From assembly GCA_017447865.1 (NCBI GenBank), contig JAFSMO010000076.1:1-60233 (forward strand): a stretch of DNA of 60,233 bases, written 5' to 3'. Origin of the DNA: Thermoguttaceae bacterium. GTDB lineage: Bacteria; Planctomycetota; Planctomycetia; Pirellulales; Thermoguttaceae. The position numbers were made by a program, and so were the translations under genes. Shown here one piece after another: positions 26,743 through 35,829 of the stretch (its first letter is position 1; each line of letters starts with the position of its first letter). Below the pieces are notes generated by a model. It had not been told where the DNA came from and searched no databases. It worked only from the letters and a program-made list of their open reading frames with translations.

Positions 26743-27765
26743 TCAGGAAAAATCCCCCGACTGCGGCATCCGGCGGCGAAGATTCAGCATCGCGCACGCC
26801 ACGCGGCGGGTCGGAGTCTTCAGCGGCATCTGGCACTCCAGAATGATTTCCGAGTCGCCGAACGCTGATCTCACGGCCAGGATTTTTTTCGTCAGCGTTT
26901 CTTCCGTCTCGCTTTCCACGATTTGGGACTTCAGTATGGGCTGGAAAGTTACCTGATGGCCGTAACGGTCGGCGAGGAGTTTGGAGTCCATGACTGAGGA
27001 GTCAAAACGAATGCAGTCCACGCCGGCGGAGATCAGGCCGGGAATGTATTCCTCAAAATTTCCGGTTCCGGTGAAAAACGAGAATTTGTCGGAGTTTTTA
27101 ATTTTGGCGAAGAATTCTTTGTACATCGGGACCAGGATCTCGTTCCAGCGTTTCAGGGAAATTCTTCCGCTGTTTTCGTCGGCCAGATCATCTTCGATTC
27201 CAATTGCGTCGGCGTCGGTGAGGCACCAGGCGTTGAGCTGTTTGCGGTAGTACTCGTAGAAACGGGTCATAATGTCGCGCAGCTCACGGGGTTTGCGCTG
27301 GAAAAGTTTGCAGGCGGCGTCAGTCCCACCCAGGGCGCATAAACGCCGGAACGGATGGATCCTCGTCTGCACCAGCACAAAATGTGGGTTGGAATCGCAT
27401 ACTTGATTTACGTTTTCCGTCATTTCGGCAGTGACGGGATTTTGGGGGAAACGAAGCTGCACGAGTTCCATGATGTCGCCGAAACACGGTTCCTCGGAAA
27501 GAGACCAGACGTCATCCTCGGCGCGATTCCAGACGCAGCCCCATTCATCGACGCAGCTGGAAACGTTTTTGCTGTTCGTCTTTTGAATTGGGAGAGTCGG
27601 CAGACTGTAGTCCACTAAATCCAGGTCGTTCTGAAAACGCCTTCGCAGCTGGTCACAGTCGCTGGTTCGGCTTTTCTCGACCGACTCTGGAATGGTCAGC
27701 AGAGAAGGAACCGGCGCACAAATCTGATGGCATAAAGTATTAATAACGCGGTCTCTGGCAGTCAT
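26743..27765 (-). CDS. uroporphyrinogen decarboxylase-family protein
   Basis: A 340-residue protein of the UroD/MtaA methyltransferase superfamily. The N-terminus MTARDRVINTLCHQ is typical. The centre shows ADAIGIEDDLADENSGRIS followed by WNEILVPMYKEFFAKIK, and the barrel end has FFTGTGNFEEYIPGLISAGVDCIRFDS. True HemE residues for uroporphyrinogen binding are absent, so this is one of the many paralogues, likely a corrinoid or other methyltransferase-like enzyme. No corrinoid-binding partner is adjacent. It lies 188 bp downstream of the lptF/G gene with its own promoter. Confidence 0.85.
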   Translation of the reverse strand: MTARDRVINTLCHQICAPVPSLLTIPESVEKSRTSDCDQLRRRFQNDLDLVDYSLPTLPIQKTNSKNVSSCVDEWGCVWNRAEDDVWSLSEEPCFGDIMELVQLRFPQNPVTAEMTENVNQVCDSNPHFVLVQTRIHPFRRLCALGGTDAACKLFQRKPRELRDIMTRFYEYYRKQLNAWCLTDADAIGIEDDLADENSGRISLKRWNEILVPMYKEFFAKIKNSDKFSFFTGTGNFEEYIPGLISAGVDCIRFDSSVMDSKLLADRYGHQVTFQPILKSQIVESETEETLTKKILAVRSAFGDSEIILECQMPLKTPTRRVACAMLNLRRRMPQSGDFS

Positions 27766-27777
27766 AGGAATATTAAT

Positions 27778-27805
27778 TTTATAAAATATAATTTTGCGGT
27801 AACAA
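27778..27805 (-). promoter_or_regulatory. promoter of the UroD-family gene
   Basis: Read leftward, TTGTTA (27805-27800), a 16-bp spacer and TATAAA (27783-27778) lie 12 bp before the ATG. The leader would be very short. Confidence 0.45.
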
Positions 27806-27953
27806 ATGGTGAAAAAAGGGTAAAGTCAGTAAAATGGTCTCTCGCTTGTTTATTATGTAGAAATTAGGAAAAAAAGCAAGACCATTTCCCTAAAATATGG
27901 GGAATTTTTTGTTTATTTTCTAAAATTTTACCGGAAATGATTCATTTTTGAAA

Positions 27954-29180
27954 CTAGGTGTATAATTCATCGAACAAAATCGCGCAAACAGGAGCCAAAA
28001 AGATGAGCGGGAACCAGGCCCCCCACGCGGCTGGGATTCCGTCCTGAATTACAAGAAGTTTCCCAATATGGGCCAGTCCAACGTTCAATCCCATCAAGGT
28101 GGTAATAATGACGAAAATCGCGACTTTGTACCTGAGCTCAGGGGCACTGAGTTTCGCGGAGAGAATGACCGGAATGCAAAGGAATAAAAGGGTGCACTCC
28201 AAAAAAGGACGAACCAGACGCGAATGTAAATTGAAACGCTCTTTATATTTCGGTCCTAATTGGCGCTTGCTGTTTATTTTTTTGTAAAGGTCTGGAAGCG
28301 ATTCAGGCAAAAACGTCGATTTGTCCTTGGTCAAATCCTCCGGGATCAGCGAGGAAATAATAAAAATATTCCCCGGCGAAACCCAATGAGCGACTTCTGA
28401 CGTGTAAAAAACCGGGAGTTCCGTATTCAGGTGAGGGAGCCAGACCGGTGTGTTCACGGCTCGTGCAAGCCAGTTTTCTTTGTCAAGGTCCATGACTCCT
28501 TCCAGCATAAAACCCGCGGGATGGTCGTCACTTTCCGGGAGCCAGTACGCCTTGGAGGCCAAAAGTTCATCGAGCTGGCCCATTGTACGTTCCTTGGGGA
28601 TGCCAATCCTGGGATTTAAAAATGAATTGGTTTGTAAATCAAGGTTTGTTCCGTAGATTTTCAGACCGGTGGAAACATCGTTTTGCATGTCCATCGTTTT
28701 GATTTCAACTTTGCCAAGGAGTGAGTTGGAATTTGCTCCCGGCCAGTCCCGGCAGTAAATATAAAAAGCTTCTTCCGCGAAGCACATAAAAAAAATGAAC
28801 AAGCAGCCCACGATGAAAAAGGGCATGGCGACCCGTTTTCGTGAAAAGCCGGAGGTCAACATTTGGATCACCTCGCCGCCGCGGACTTTGCCGCTGTTAT
28901 TTTTTTCCAGCATGAAAAAAGTAATGGCGGTCGTAAGCGTGATGAAGGCGAACTGAATGTAAAGGAGGAGGTTCATCATGCGAAGCGTGTAAAACTTCGC
29001 CATAGTGATGATTGCGTGTGTTTTGGAACCCTGGAAAAGGATGGACAGTTCATCGTTTTTGGAAAAAATATCAAAAAGCAGGAACAGTGAACCGCCAATA
29101 AAAATGAGTGCAGTCGCTACAAAAAGGAATTTCCTCATAAAGTAGCGGTCGATGATCGTGAAGTAGGGAAGAGGCTTCAT
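27954..29180 (-). CDS. LptF/LptG-type permease (YjgP/YjgQ family)
   Basis: An inner-membrane subunit of the LPS export machine. The 408 residues have three N-terminal helices (about 18-38, 70-90, 118-138), a large periplasmic beta-rich domain (about 140-315) and three C-terminal helices (about 328-348, 353-373, 385-403), which is the family layout. The charged segment NNSGKVRGGEVIQMLTSGFS between helices 2 and 3 is the coupling region for the LptB ATPase. GGAG precedes the ATG at 29180. It is divergent from waaA, another LPS gene. Only one of the F/G pair is in the window, and sequence alone does not say which. Confidence 0.9.
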   Translation of the reverse strand: MKPLPYFTIIDRYFMRKFLFVATALIFIGGSLFLLFDIFSKNDELSILFQGSKTHAIITMAKFYTLRMMNLLLYIQFAFITLTTAITFFMLEKNNSGKVRGGEVIQMLTSGFSRKRVAMPFFIVGCLFIFFMCFAEEAFYIYCRDWPGANSNSLLGKVEIKTMDMQNDVSTGLKIYGTNLDLQTNSFLNPRIGIPKERTMGQLDELLASKAYWLPESDDHPAGFMLEGVMDLDKENWLARAVNTPVWLPHLNTELPVFYTSEVAHWVSPGNIFIISSLIPEDLTKDKSTFLPESLPDLYKKINSKRQLGPKYKERFNLHSRLVRPFLECTLLFLCIPVILSAKLSAPELRYKVAIFVIITTLMGLNVGLAHIGKLLVIQDGIPAAWGAWFPLIFLAPVCAILFDELYT

Positions 29181-29316
29181 TTTTTTCTCCGTTTTTTGAC
29201 GTTTGGGGGACGAAAACTTCCAAACGAATATTTATGCAAGAACGAAACTTGGTTTTAGACCATTTTACACCATTTTTAAATTTTTGACCAGAGGGATTTC
29301 CAAAATTTATTTTTTG

Positions 29317-29325
29317 TGTTATAAT
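29317..29325 (+). promoter_or_regulatory. extended -10 promoter for waaA
   Basis: TGT followed by a perfect TATAAT (29320-29325) makes an extended -10 box. No good -35 is seen at 16-18 bp. It shares the GTGTTATAAT context with the WD40-recA promoter. Confidence 0.6.
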
Positions 29326-29373
29326 GAGACAAAATTTGGGCTTTTTCCTCCTTTTTCCACCGCGTTTTTTAGT

Positions 29374-30657
29374 ATGATCCGCCTGTTTTTCAATTTTTGC
29401 TACTTTTTGCTTTTGCTGGTTTTTTCTCCGGTTTTGATCTATTCGGCCCTTTTTAAAGGAAAATATCGCGAAGGATTCGGCGAAAAATTCTTCGGCAAAG
29501 CCCCGGTTTTGGAGAAAAAAACGTCAAGACGCCGGGTCTGGATCCATGCGGTGAGCGTTGGCGAAGTGAATCTGGCCGCCTCGATCCTGAAGGAGTTTGA
29601 AAAGCGCCACCCGGATTTTGAGTTCGTCGTTTCGACCACGTCGCGTACGGGGATGGAGCTCGCCCGGAAAAAGTTCGTGGGCAAAAGCGTTTTTTATGCC
29701 CCGCTGGACTTTTCCTGGGCGGTGCGCCGCGCCATGAAACGGGTCCAGCCGGATTTTCTCGTTCTGGTCGAGCTGGAGATTTGGCCGAATCTGCTCCTGA
29801 CGGCGGAAAAACTCGGTGTTCCGGTCGTCGTGATGAACGGTCGGCTCGGTGAAAAAAGTTTCCGGAACTACTCGCGGATCCGGCCGGTAATGCGGCGCGT
29901 GATGCGCACGTTGACGCTCGTCACGGCCCAGGACGAAGCCAGCGCGGAGCGTTTTCGTGCGCTCGGCGTGGCCCCGGAGCGGGTTTTCAACGTCGGCTCC
30001 ATCAAGTACGACGGCGCGCAGTCGGACCGCCAGAACGAAAAGACCCAGCGCTTCTCCCGCCTTTGGAATATTACGCCGGATGACCGGATCTTTCTCGCCG
30101 GCAGTACGCAAGATCCCGAGGAAGAAATGGCGGTGGAGGTTTTCAGGCGGCTCGCGCCGACGCATCCGGAGTTGAGGTTGATCTTGGTCCCGCGCCATCC
30201 GGAACGGTTTGCCGAGGTGGGGAAAATGCTCGAAAAAACCGAGTTCCCGACGCAGTTGAGGACCGAATTGAGCGAAAACCCGGAGGAAAACGGCCGCGCG
30301 CCGATTCTGCTCGTGAACACGATCGGTGAGCTGGGCGGCTGGTGGGGGACCTCGTTCGTCGGGTTCGTCGGCGGAAGCATGGGTTCCCGCGGCGGGCAGA
30401 ATATGCTCGAGCCGGCGGCGTTCGGGACGTGCGTCTCGTTCGGCCCGAACACGTGGAACTTCCGCGACATCGTGAAGAATCTCCTGACGCACGACGCGGC
30501 GGTCGTGGTCCGCGACGTGGACGAAATGACGGAATTCGTCCGCCGGACGCTCGAAGACGCGGATTTCGCCCGAACGCTCGGCCAGAATGCGGCCCGGCTC
30601 GTGGCGAGTCAGCAGGGCGCGCTCAAAAAGACGCTCGACCAGTTTGACCGGTTTTGA
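29374..30657 (+). CDS. waaA: 3-deoxy-D-manno-octulosonate (Kdo) transferase
   Basis: Adds Kdo from CMP-Kdo to lipid A precursor at the inner face of the inner membrane (GT30 family). The ATG at 29374 gives 427 residues, the normal length, starting with one membrane helix (FFNFCYFLLLLVFSPVLIY). Family motifs include WIHAVSVGEVNLA, VVSTTSRTGMELA, VELEIWPNLL, FLAGSTQDPEEE and FVGGSMGSRGGQNMLEPAAF. The longer upstream frame crosses the promoter and is ignored. Together with the divergent lptF/G-type gene it shows that the organism makes LPS. Confidence 0.96.
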   Translation: MIRLFFNFCYFLLLLVFSPVLIYSALFKGKYREGFGEKFFGKAPVLEKKTSRRRVWIHAVSVGEVNLAASILKEFEKRHPDFEFVVSTTSRTGMELARKKFVGKSVFYAPLDFSWAVRRAMKRVQPDFLVLVELEIWPNLLLTAEKLGVPVVVMNGRLGEKSFRNYSRIRPVMRRVMRTLTLVTAQDEASAERFRALGVAPERVFNVGSIKYDGAQSDRQNEKTQRFSRLWNITPDDRIFLAGSTQDPEEEMAVEVFRRLAPTHPELRLILVPRHPERFAEVGKMLEKTEFPTQLRTELSENPEENGRAPILLVNTIGELGGWWGTSFVGFVGGSMGSRGGQNMLEPAAFGTCVSFGPNTWNFRDIVKNLLTHDAAVVVRDVDEMTEFVRRTLEDADFARTLGQNAARLVASQQGALKKTLDQFDRF

Positions 30658-30715
30658 AATTTCGGAGTGAGTGGAGGGGGGTGACCGGACGTTCAAAAAG
30701 CCCTTTCCACCCTCC

Positions 30716-30744
30716 TTGACGTTCACCCCGTTCTCTGCTAAAAT
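30716..30744 (+). promoter_or_regulatory. sigma-70 promoter for rlmKL-dus
   Basis: TTGACG (30716-30721), a 17-bp spacer and TAAAAT (30739-30744) lie 50 bp before the rlmKL ATG. Confidence 0.75.
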
Positions 30745-30793
30745 TAAGGCTGAACTTTTTCGGTTTTCCTCTTTTTGGTGTGATCACAAAATC

Positions 30794-32974
30794 ATGATCG
30801 AAATCATCGCCACTTCCACGATGGGCCTGGAATCGGTCGTCGCCCGGGAACTCAAAAGTCTCGGCTACGAGCCGAAAAATATTGAAGTCGGGCGGACTCT
30901 GTTCACGGGGTCGGAACGCGATATTTGCCGGGCCAATATTCACTTGCGCTGCGCGGGGCACGTGCTGATCCGCGTCGGGGAGTTTCCGTGTGAAGATTTC
31001 GGCCAGCTTTTTGACCAGACGGTCGAACTGCCGTGGGAGCGGTGGCTTCCGAAAAACGCCTGCTTCCCGGTCGATGGGCGGAGCGTGCGCTCGACGCTTT
31101 CGAGCGTCCCGGCCGTGCAGGGTGTCGTGAAAAAGGCGATCGTCACGCGCCTGCAAAAGGCTTGGAAGACCGAAACTTTGCCGGAGGACGGGCCGAAGTA
31201 CCCGGTGGAAATTTCGCTTTTGAAGGACCGCGCCACGCTCACGATCGACACGACGGGGGAAGGGCTTCACCGCCGCGGCTACAGGAAACTGGTCGGGGCC
31301 GCCCCGCTGCGCGAAACGCTCGCCGCCGGGCTGGTTCTGCTGAGCTACTGGAACCGCGAGCGCCCGCTCCTCGATCCCTTCTGCGGGTCGGGCACGATCC
31401 CGATCGAGGCGGCGCTGATCGGCCGGAACATCGCGCCGGGCCTGCGCAGGAGTTTCGTTTCGGAAGCGTGGAGCCAGATCCCGTTTCAGGACTGGGTCGA
31501 TGTACGTCTGGCGGCGAAAGAGGCGATTTTGCCGGACGTCCCGGCCCCGATTTTGGGCTGCGACCTGGATCCGGAGGCGGTCGAAATGGCTCAGTACCAC
31601 GCGCAGATGGCGGGCGTTTCGAACGACGTGCGCTTCGAGTGCCGCGACTTCCTCAAAACGGAGTCCTCCGATGAGTACGGCTGCACGATCATGAACCCGC
31701 CGTACGGGAAATGGATCGGCGAATATTCCGAGCTGAAGGCCCTTTATTTCGCGATCCCGTCGGTCCTGCAAAAGCTCCCGACCTGGTCGCATTACATTTA
31801 CACGGCGTTCCCGGACTTCGAGCGGCTGATCGGCCAGGAAGCGTCACGCCGGCGCAAGATTTACAATTCGCGGTTGGAGTGCACGTACTACCAGTTTTTC
31901 GGCCCACGCCCGCCAAGGGAAACCGCGCCGGCCGAAGTTTTGGAAACTTCAGATTCTGAGCCATTGGATCAGCCCGCCGCGCCGGTTCAGGGCGTTTTCG
32001 GCGGTTTGAGCGACTCGGTCAAAAACTCCGCGGGGGATTTTGAGCGTCGGCTGGAAAAACTGAACCACCACTTGCGCCGCTGGCCGACGAAGCGGGGAAT
32101 TACGTGCTTCCGGGTTTACGACCGGGACATTCCGGAGATCCCGCTGGCGATCGACCGGTACGAGGATTGCCTGCACATCGCGGAGTACGACCGCCCGAAC
32201 GATCGGAATGCCGCGCAGCAGGGGCAGTGGATGGACCTGATGGTCGAAATCGCGGGGCGGGTTTTGGACGTTCCGAAGGAAAAAATCTTCGTGAAACGCC
32301 GTCAGCGCCAGCGGGGTGCGTCGCAGTACGAGCGCTGGGACACGCGCCACTTCGTCATTGAAGCGCACGAAGGGGGCCTGAAATTCTTCGTGAACCTCTC
32401 GGACTACCTCGACACGGGGCTCTTTCTGGACCACCGTCTCACGCGGGAAATGATCCGAAAAGAGGCGGCGGGGAAACGTTTCCTGAACCTTTTCGCCTAC
32501 ACCGGCTCGTTCAGCGTTTACGCCGCGGCGGGGGGCGCGCAGTCCGTCACGACCGTGGACCTTTCCAACACTTACCTCGACTGGGCGCAGGACAACATGG
32601 AGCTGAACGGCTTCCGCGGGCCCCAGTTTGAGTACGTGCGCAGCGACGTTTTCCGCTTCCTGAACGCGCTGTACGACGACGAAATTTTCGATCTGGTGGT
32701 CCTCGACCCGCCGACCTTTTCGAACAGTAAAGACCTCGACGACTGGGACGTTCAGCGGGACCACGCGGAAATGCTGAACCTGCTGATTTCCCACCTGGCC
32801 CCCGGCGGCGTCATTTACTTTTCAAATAATAATCGGCGGTTCAAGCTCGACGAGGACGCGATCCAGGGCGTTTCCATCCGCGAAATTTCGAATCGGACGG
32901 TCCCCGAGGACTTCCGGAACAAACGGATCCACCGGTGCTGGAAAATGATCAAAAAAGCGGCGAGTGAAGAGTGA
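30794..32974 (+). CDS. rlmL: bifunctional 23S rRNA methyltransferase RlmKL
   Basis: A fused enzyme that makes m2G2445 (RlmL part) and m7G2069 (RlmK part) in 23S rRNA. From ATG 30794 there are 726 residues. The N-terminal THUMP/ferredoxin-like part spans about 1-160. The first SAM methyltransferase (about 165-390) has LLDPFCGSGTIPIEAALIG and catalytic NPPYGKW. The second (about 430-726) has FLNLFAYTGSFSVYAAAGGA and DPPTFSNSK. The fused form is well known in gammaproteobacteria, and the length agrees with it. The longer upstream frame would cross the promoter. The dus gene begins 19 bp after the stop, so two RNA-modification enzymes share a transcript. Confidence 0.95.
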   Translation: MIEIIATSTMGLESVVARELKSLGYEPKNIEVGRTLFTGSERDICRANIHLRCAGHVLIRVGEFPCEDFGQLFDQTVELPWERWLPKNACFPVDGRSVRSTLSSVPAVQGVVKKAIVTRLQKAWKTETLPEDGPKYPVEISLLKDRATLTIDTTGEGLHRRGYRKLVGAAPLRETLAAGLVLLSYWNRERPLLDPFCGSGTIPIEAALIGRNIAPGLRRSFVSEAWSQIPFQDWVDVRLAAKEAILPDVPAPILGCDLDPEAVEMAQYHAQMAGVSNDVRFECRDFLKTESSDEYGCTIMNPPYGKWIGEYSELKALYFAIPSVLQKLPTWSHYIYTAFPDFERLIGQEASRRRKIYNSRLECTYYQFFGPRPPRETAPAEVLETSDSEPLDQPAAPVQGVFGGLSDSVKNSAGDFERRLEKLNHHLRRWPTKRGITCFRVYDRDIPEIPLAIDRYEDCLHIAEYDRPNDRNAAQQGQWMDLMVEIAGRVLDVPKEKIFVKRRQRQRGASQYERWDTRHFVIEAHEGGLKFFVNLSDYLDTGLFLDHRLTREMIRKEAAGKRFLNLFAYTGSFSVYAAAGGAQSVTTVDLSNTYLDWAQDNMELNGFRGPQFEYVRSDVFRFLNALYDDEIFDLVVLDPPTFSNSKDLDDWDVQRDHAEMLNLLISHLAPGGVIYFSNNNRRFKLDEDAIQGVSIREISNRTVPEDFRNKRIHRCWKMIKKAASEE

Positions 32975-32993
32975 AGGCTGGAGGCGGTGCGCG

Positions 32994-34043
32994 ATGAACT
33001 ACGACGTAAAACCCAATCCGCTTTCCTCCACCGAGTACCCGGCGGGGTTTCGTTTCCCGGAGCTGAAAATCGGCTCGATCCCGATCGGCTTCCCGTGCAT
33101 TCAGGCGGCCCTGAGCGGCGTGAGTGACTGGGCCGAGCGGCAAATCGCGCGGCGTCATGGAGCCTCGGCCACGATCAGCGAGGTGATGCTCGACGAGTTC
33201 ATCGTTTCCGTCACCCGAGGCAAAAAAGCCCGCCGATTTTTGCGCTGCGAGGAGGACGACCACCCGGTCGGGGCGCAGCTGATGGGCGTCGCGCCGGAAG
33301 AATTCACCGCGGCCGCGCGGCGGGTTTTGGACTGGGGTTTCGACTGGATCGACATTAATTTCGGCTGCCCGGTCAAGAAGATCCTCGGCCGGCACCGCGG
33401 CGGTTTTCACCTCTGCCAGCCGGAAATGGCGCTGGCGATCGTGCGGAGCGTGCGCGATGCGGTCCCCGCCGACGTTCCGGTTTCGATCAAAATGCGGCGC
33501 GGCCTGGACGATTCGCAGGAAAGCCGGGAAAAGTTTTTCCGGATTTTTGACGGCGCTCGCGAGCTGGGGATCCGGGTTTTTACGATCCATCCCCGGACGG
33601 TCCTCCAGCGGTACGCCGGGACCAGCGACTGGACGTTCCTGCGCGAGCTGCGGGAGTACGCCCCCGACGTGACGATCCTGGGGAGCGGCGACCTTTTCAC
33701 CGCGATGGACTGCGTGCGTATGATGCACGAAACCGGCATCAACGGCGTGACGATTGCGCGCGGAGCGATCGGAAACCCCTGGATTTTCAGCGACTTGCGC
33801 GAGTTGGCCGCGGGCCGGCCGCTTCCTCCCCCTCCGACGCTTGCAGAGCAGCGGGCGGTGATCGAGGAGCATTTCGCTCTGGCCGTCGAATTGTACGGCG
33901 AGAAACGGGCCGCGTTCAACATGAAAAAGTTTTGCATCAAGTACGCGCAGCGCCACCCGGAATTTGAATCGGTCCGCGAGGCGTTCATCCGTTTCCACAC
34001 GCGGGAGCAGCTCACGGCCGTGCTGGACGAGTGGTACAAGTAG
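32994..34043 (+). CDS. tRNA-dihydrouridine synthase
   Basis: FMN-dependent reductase that makes dihydrouridine in tRNA D-loops. The 349-residue product from ATG 32994 (GGAGG at 32980-32984) shows VPVSIKMRRGLDD, the catalytic Cys in the INFGCPVKKI motif, FTIHPRTVLQRYAG, and GSGDLFTAMDCVRMM with INGVTIARGAIGNPWIF for FMN phosphate binding. A GTG 30 bp upstream is possible but lacks a ribosome site. The Dus subfamily (A, B or C) is not decided here. It is co-transcribed with rlmKL. Confidence 0.95.
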   Translation: MNYDVKPNPLSSTEYPAGFRFPELKIGSIPIGFPCIQAALSGVSDWAERQIARRHGASATISEVMLDEFIVSVTRGKKARRFLRCEEDDHPVGAQLMGVAPEEFTAAARRVLDWGFDWIDINFGCPVKKILGRHRGGFHLCQPEMALAIVRSVRDAVPADVPVSIKMRRGLDDSQESREKFFRIFDGARELGIRVFTIHPRTVLQRYAGTSDWTFLRELREYAPDVTILGSGDLFTAMDCVRMMHETGINGVTIARGAIGNPWIFSDLRELAAGRPLPPPPTLAEQRAVIEEHFALAVELYGEKRAAFNMKKFCIKYAQRHPEFESVREAFIRFHTREQLTAVLDEWYK

Positions 34044-34133
34044 CGGCAAGATCGCAGCCGACTTTTTCCGCGCTTTTTAGGGCAAGTTTTTGAGGAACTT
34101 TTCCAGTGAAAGTGCGTCCCCTAAAACCCGCTC

Positions 34134-34152
34134 ATTTTGACTAACCGGAACA
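34134..34152 (+). promoter_or_regulatory. AACCGGAACA motif upstream of groES
   Basis: ATTTTGACTAACCGGAACA is one of three near-identical motifs in the window, each upstream of a gene in the same orientation (others at 36965 and 55219). The GGAAC core resembles the -35 of ECF sigma promoters, and GTAAA follows 18 bases later. Confidence 0.5.
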
Positions 34153-34170
34153 CTTTCCCATTTATTTCCG

Positions 34171-34199
34171 TAAAACTCATGGTGAATCCTTGAGTTTTA
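34171..34199 (+). promoter_or_regulatory. inverted repeat upstream of groES
   Basis: TAAAACTCA and TGAGTTTTA are perfect inverse complements with an 11-bp spacer. The geometry recalls the CIRCE/HrcA operator (ACTC...GAGT), but sequence and spacing differ from its consensus. Confidence 0.5.
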
Positions 34200-34271
34200 A
34201 GTGATTTTGTGGGAAAATACTAATAAAGAGATTTTTATTTTAATTAGAATGGTTTAGTTTGGGAGGAATTT

Positions 34272-34559
34272 ATGAAACTCGTTCCGCTGGGAGAAAAAGT
34301 AATCGTTCGTCAAATGGAAGCTGAAACCGTGACCGCTGGCGGCATCGCCCTGCCGGATTCTGCAACCGAAAAACCGGCACAGGGAAAAGTGCTCGCGGTG
34401 GGTGACGGAAGGCTTTTGGAAGACGGAACGTATGCTCCGCTCCAGGTTTGTGAGGGCGATAAAGTCATTTTCGAGAAATTTTTTGGCTGCAAAATTACTC
34501 TTAACGGTGAAGAGTACCTGATTCTGAACGAATCTGAAATTTTGGCAGTGATCGGCTGA
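34272..34559 (+). CDS. groES: co-chaperonin GroES, not next to groEL
   Basis: The heptameric lid of the GroEL chaperonin. At 95 residues it is full length. It has LVPLGEKVIVRQ at the N-terminus, the mobile-loop segment TVTAGGIALPDSATEKPAQGKV, and DKVIFEKFFGCKITLNGEEY with the terminal EILAVIG. GGGAGG lies 5 bases before the ATG. The usual groESL pairing is broken: the next gene is an epimerase. PVC bacteria often have several, sometimes separated, chaperonin genes. An inverted repeat and an AACCGGAACA motif upstream may control it. Confidence 0.95.
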   Translation: MKLVPLGEKVIVRQMEAETVTAGGIALPDSATEKPAQGKVLAVGDGRLLEDGTYAPLQVCEGDKVIFEKFFGCKITLNGEEYLILNESEILAVIG

Positions 34560-34641
34560 AAATCCTGATTCCATTTTAAAAGGCCGCAGTGTAAAGCGTT
34601 TTTCAGCCCCAAGTCTTGCTTTCCTAAGATCGAATTCAAAA

Positions 34642-35682
34642 ATGAACGCTAAAAAAGTCCTGGTGACCGGGGCGACCGGTCTGATTGGAACGAAAGTCGT
34701 GGAGAAACTCCTCGCGAAAGGTTACTGCGTCCGCGGAATGGCCCGCCGTGAGAAACCTACGTACCCGCGCGGCTGCTCGACTCCACCGGAAAAACTCTGG
34801 GACCACCCGAATTTTGAGTACTTTCAGGGGGACGTCTGCGACTACGACTCGGTTTTCAACGCCATGACCGGGTGCGATTTCGTGATCCATCTTGCCGCGT
34901 ACGCCAAAAACTGGTCCAAGGACAAAACGATCTTCGCCCGATTCAACATCGACGCGATGGAAAACGTTTTCCGGGCGGCCAAGGCGCAGAATATTGAGCG
35001 CATCGTCTGGACCTCGACTATCGTGACGCTCGGCCCGACACGGCCGGGAGTCTGCGGTGATGAAGAAATGGAACGGATCACGGACCGGTATTTCACTGAG
35101 TACGAAGAAACCAAATCGATCGCCGAGAAAAAAGCGTTTGAGTGGGTCGAAAAGGAACATTTGCCGCTGGTCATCGTGAACCCGACGCGGGTTTTCGGGC
35201 CGGGCCAGCTCTCCGAGTCAAACGCGGTGGTGGATCTGATCCGCCAGTACTGCAATGGGACCTTTCCGTTTCTGCTGAATTTTGGGCGAAACGTTGGAAA
35301 TTACGTTCTGGTCGATGACGTCGCGGAAGGTCACATCCTGGCGCTCGAAAAAGGCCGAATCGGTCAGAAGTACATTTTGGGGAGTGAAAACTACACGCTG
35401 GGCGAGTTCTTTAAAACCGTGGGGGAAGAGTACGGCCGGAAACGGTTCCAGTTCCCGATTTACAGATTCATCCCGCTGAGCATTGCGATTTTCCTGAAAT
35501 TCCTGGCGGAAACCTTCGGGATTTACCCGAAAATTACGCCCGGCTGGATCAAGACGTTTTTGGCGGACTGGGAATTTTCCTGCGAAAAGGCCAAGCGAGA
35601 ATTGGGCTACGATCCGGTGCCGGTCCGTGAGGGAATTCGCCGCTCGATCGAGTGGCTGAGGGAGTTGAAAGAAATCCATTAG
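34642..35682 (+). CDS. NAD(P)-dependent epimerase/dehydratase (extended SDR)
   Basis: A 346-residue extended short-chain dehydrogenase. The Rossmann motif TGATGLIG lies at 9-16, the IHLAAYAKNW segment follows, and the active-site Thr-Ser and YEETK (Tyr-x3-Lys) are present, then VIVNPTRVFGPGQ. It resembles dihydroflavonol-reductase-like and hopanoid HpnA-like oxidoreductases. A hydrophobic stretch near 275-295 (RFIPLSIAIFLKFL) may touch the membrane. It lies 82 bp after groES without a visible terminator, so read-through is possible. The substrate is unknown. Confidence 0.9.
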   Translation: MNAKKVLVTGATGLIGTKVVEKLLAKGYCVRGMARREKPTYPRGCSTPPEKLWDHPNFEYFQGDVCDYDSVFNAMTGCDFVIHLAAYAKNWSKDKTIFARFNIDAMENVFRAAKAQNIERIVWTSTIVTLGPTRPGVCGDEEMERITDRYFTEYEETKSIAEKKAFEWVEKEHLPLVIVNPTRVFGPGQLSESNAVVDLIRQYCNGTFPFLLNFGRNVGNYVLVDDVAEGHILALEKGRIGQKYILGSENYTLGEFFKTVGEEYGRKRFQFPIYRFIPLSIAIFLKFLAETFGIYPKITPGWIKTFLADWEFSCEKAKRELGYDPVPVREGIRRSIEWLRELKEIH

Positions 35683-35720
35683 ACCACCAGATCGGCTTTT
35701 CTGAAATCGGTTTTGGCAAA

Positions 35721-35755
35721 TAAAAAAAGGGGGGACGCGCATCCCCCTTTTCTGT
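35721..35755. terminator. bidirectional terminator after the epimerase gene
   Basis: GGGGGA and TCCCCC with loop CGCGCA are flanked by A7 on the left and TTTT on the right. A palindrome GGACGCGCGTCC follows at 35762-35773. Confidence 0.85.
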
Positions 35756-35829
35756 TTCAAGGGACGCGCGTCCTGAATCAGGAGACCCCATTAATTAATA
35801 TTGACTTGAATTAACGGGCCGTGGTTTTC

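Noticed and set aside
26743..27765. True HemE (uroporphyrinogen decarboxylase)
   Set aside because: The N-terminal substrate-binding motif of HemE is absent; only the superfamily fold is supported.
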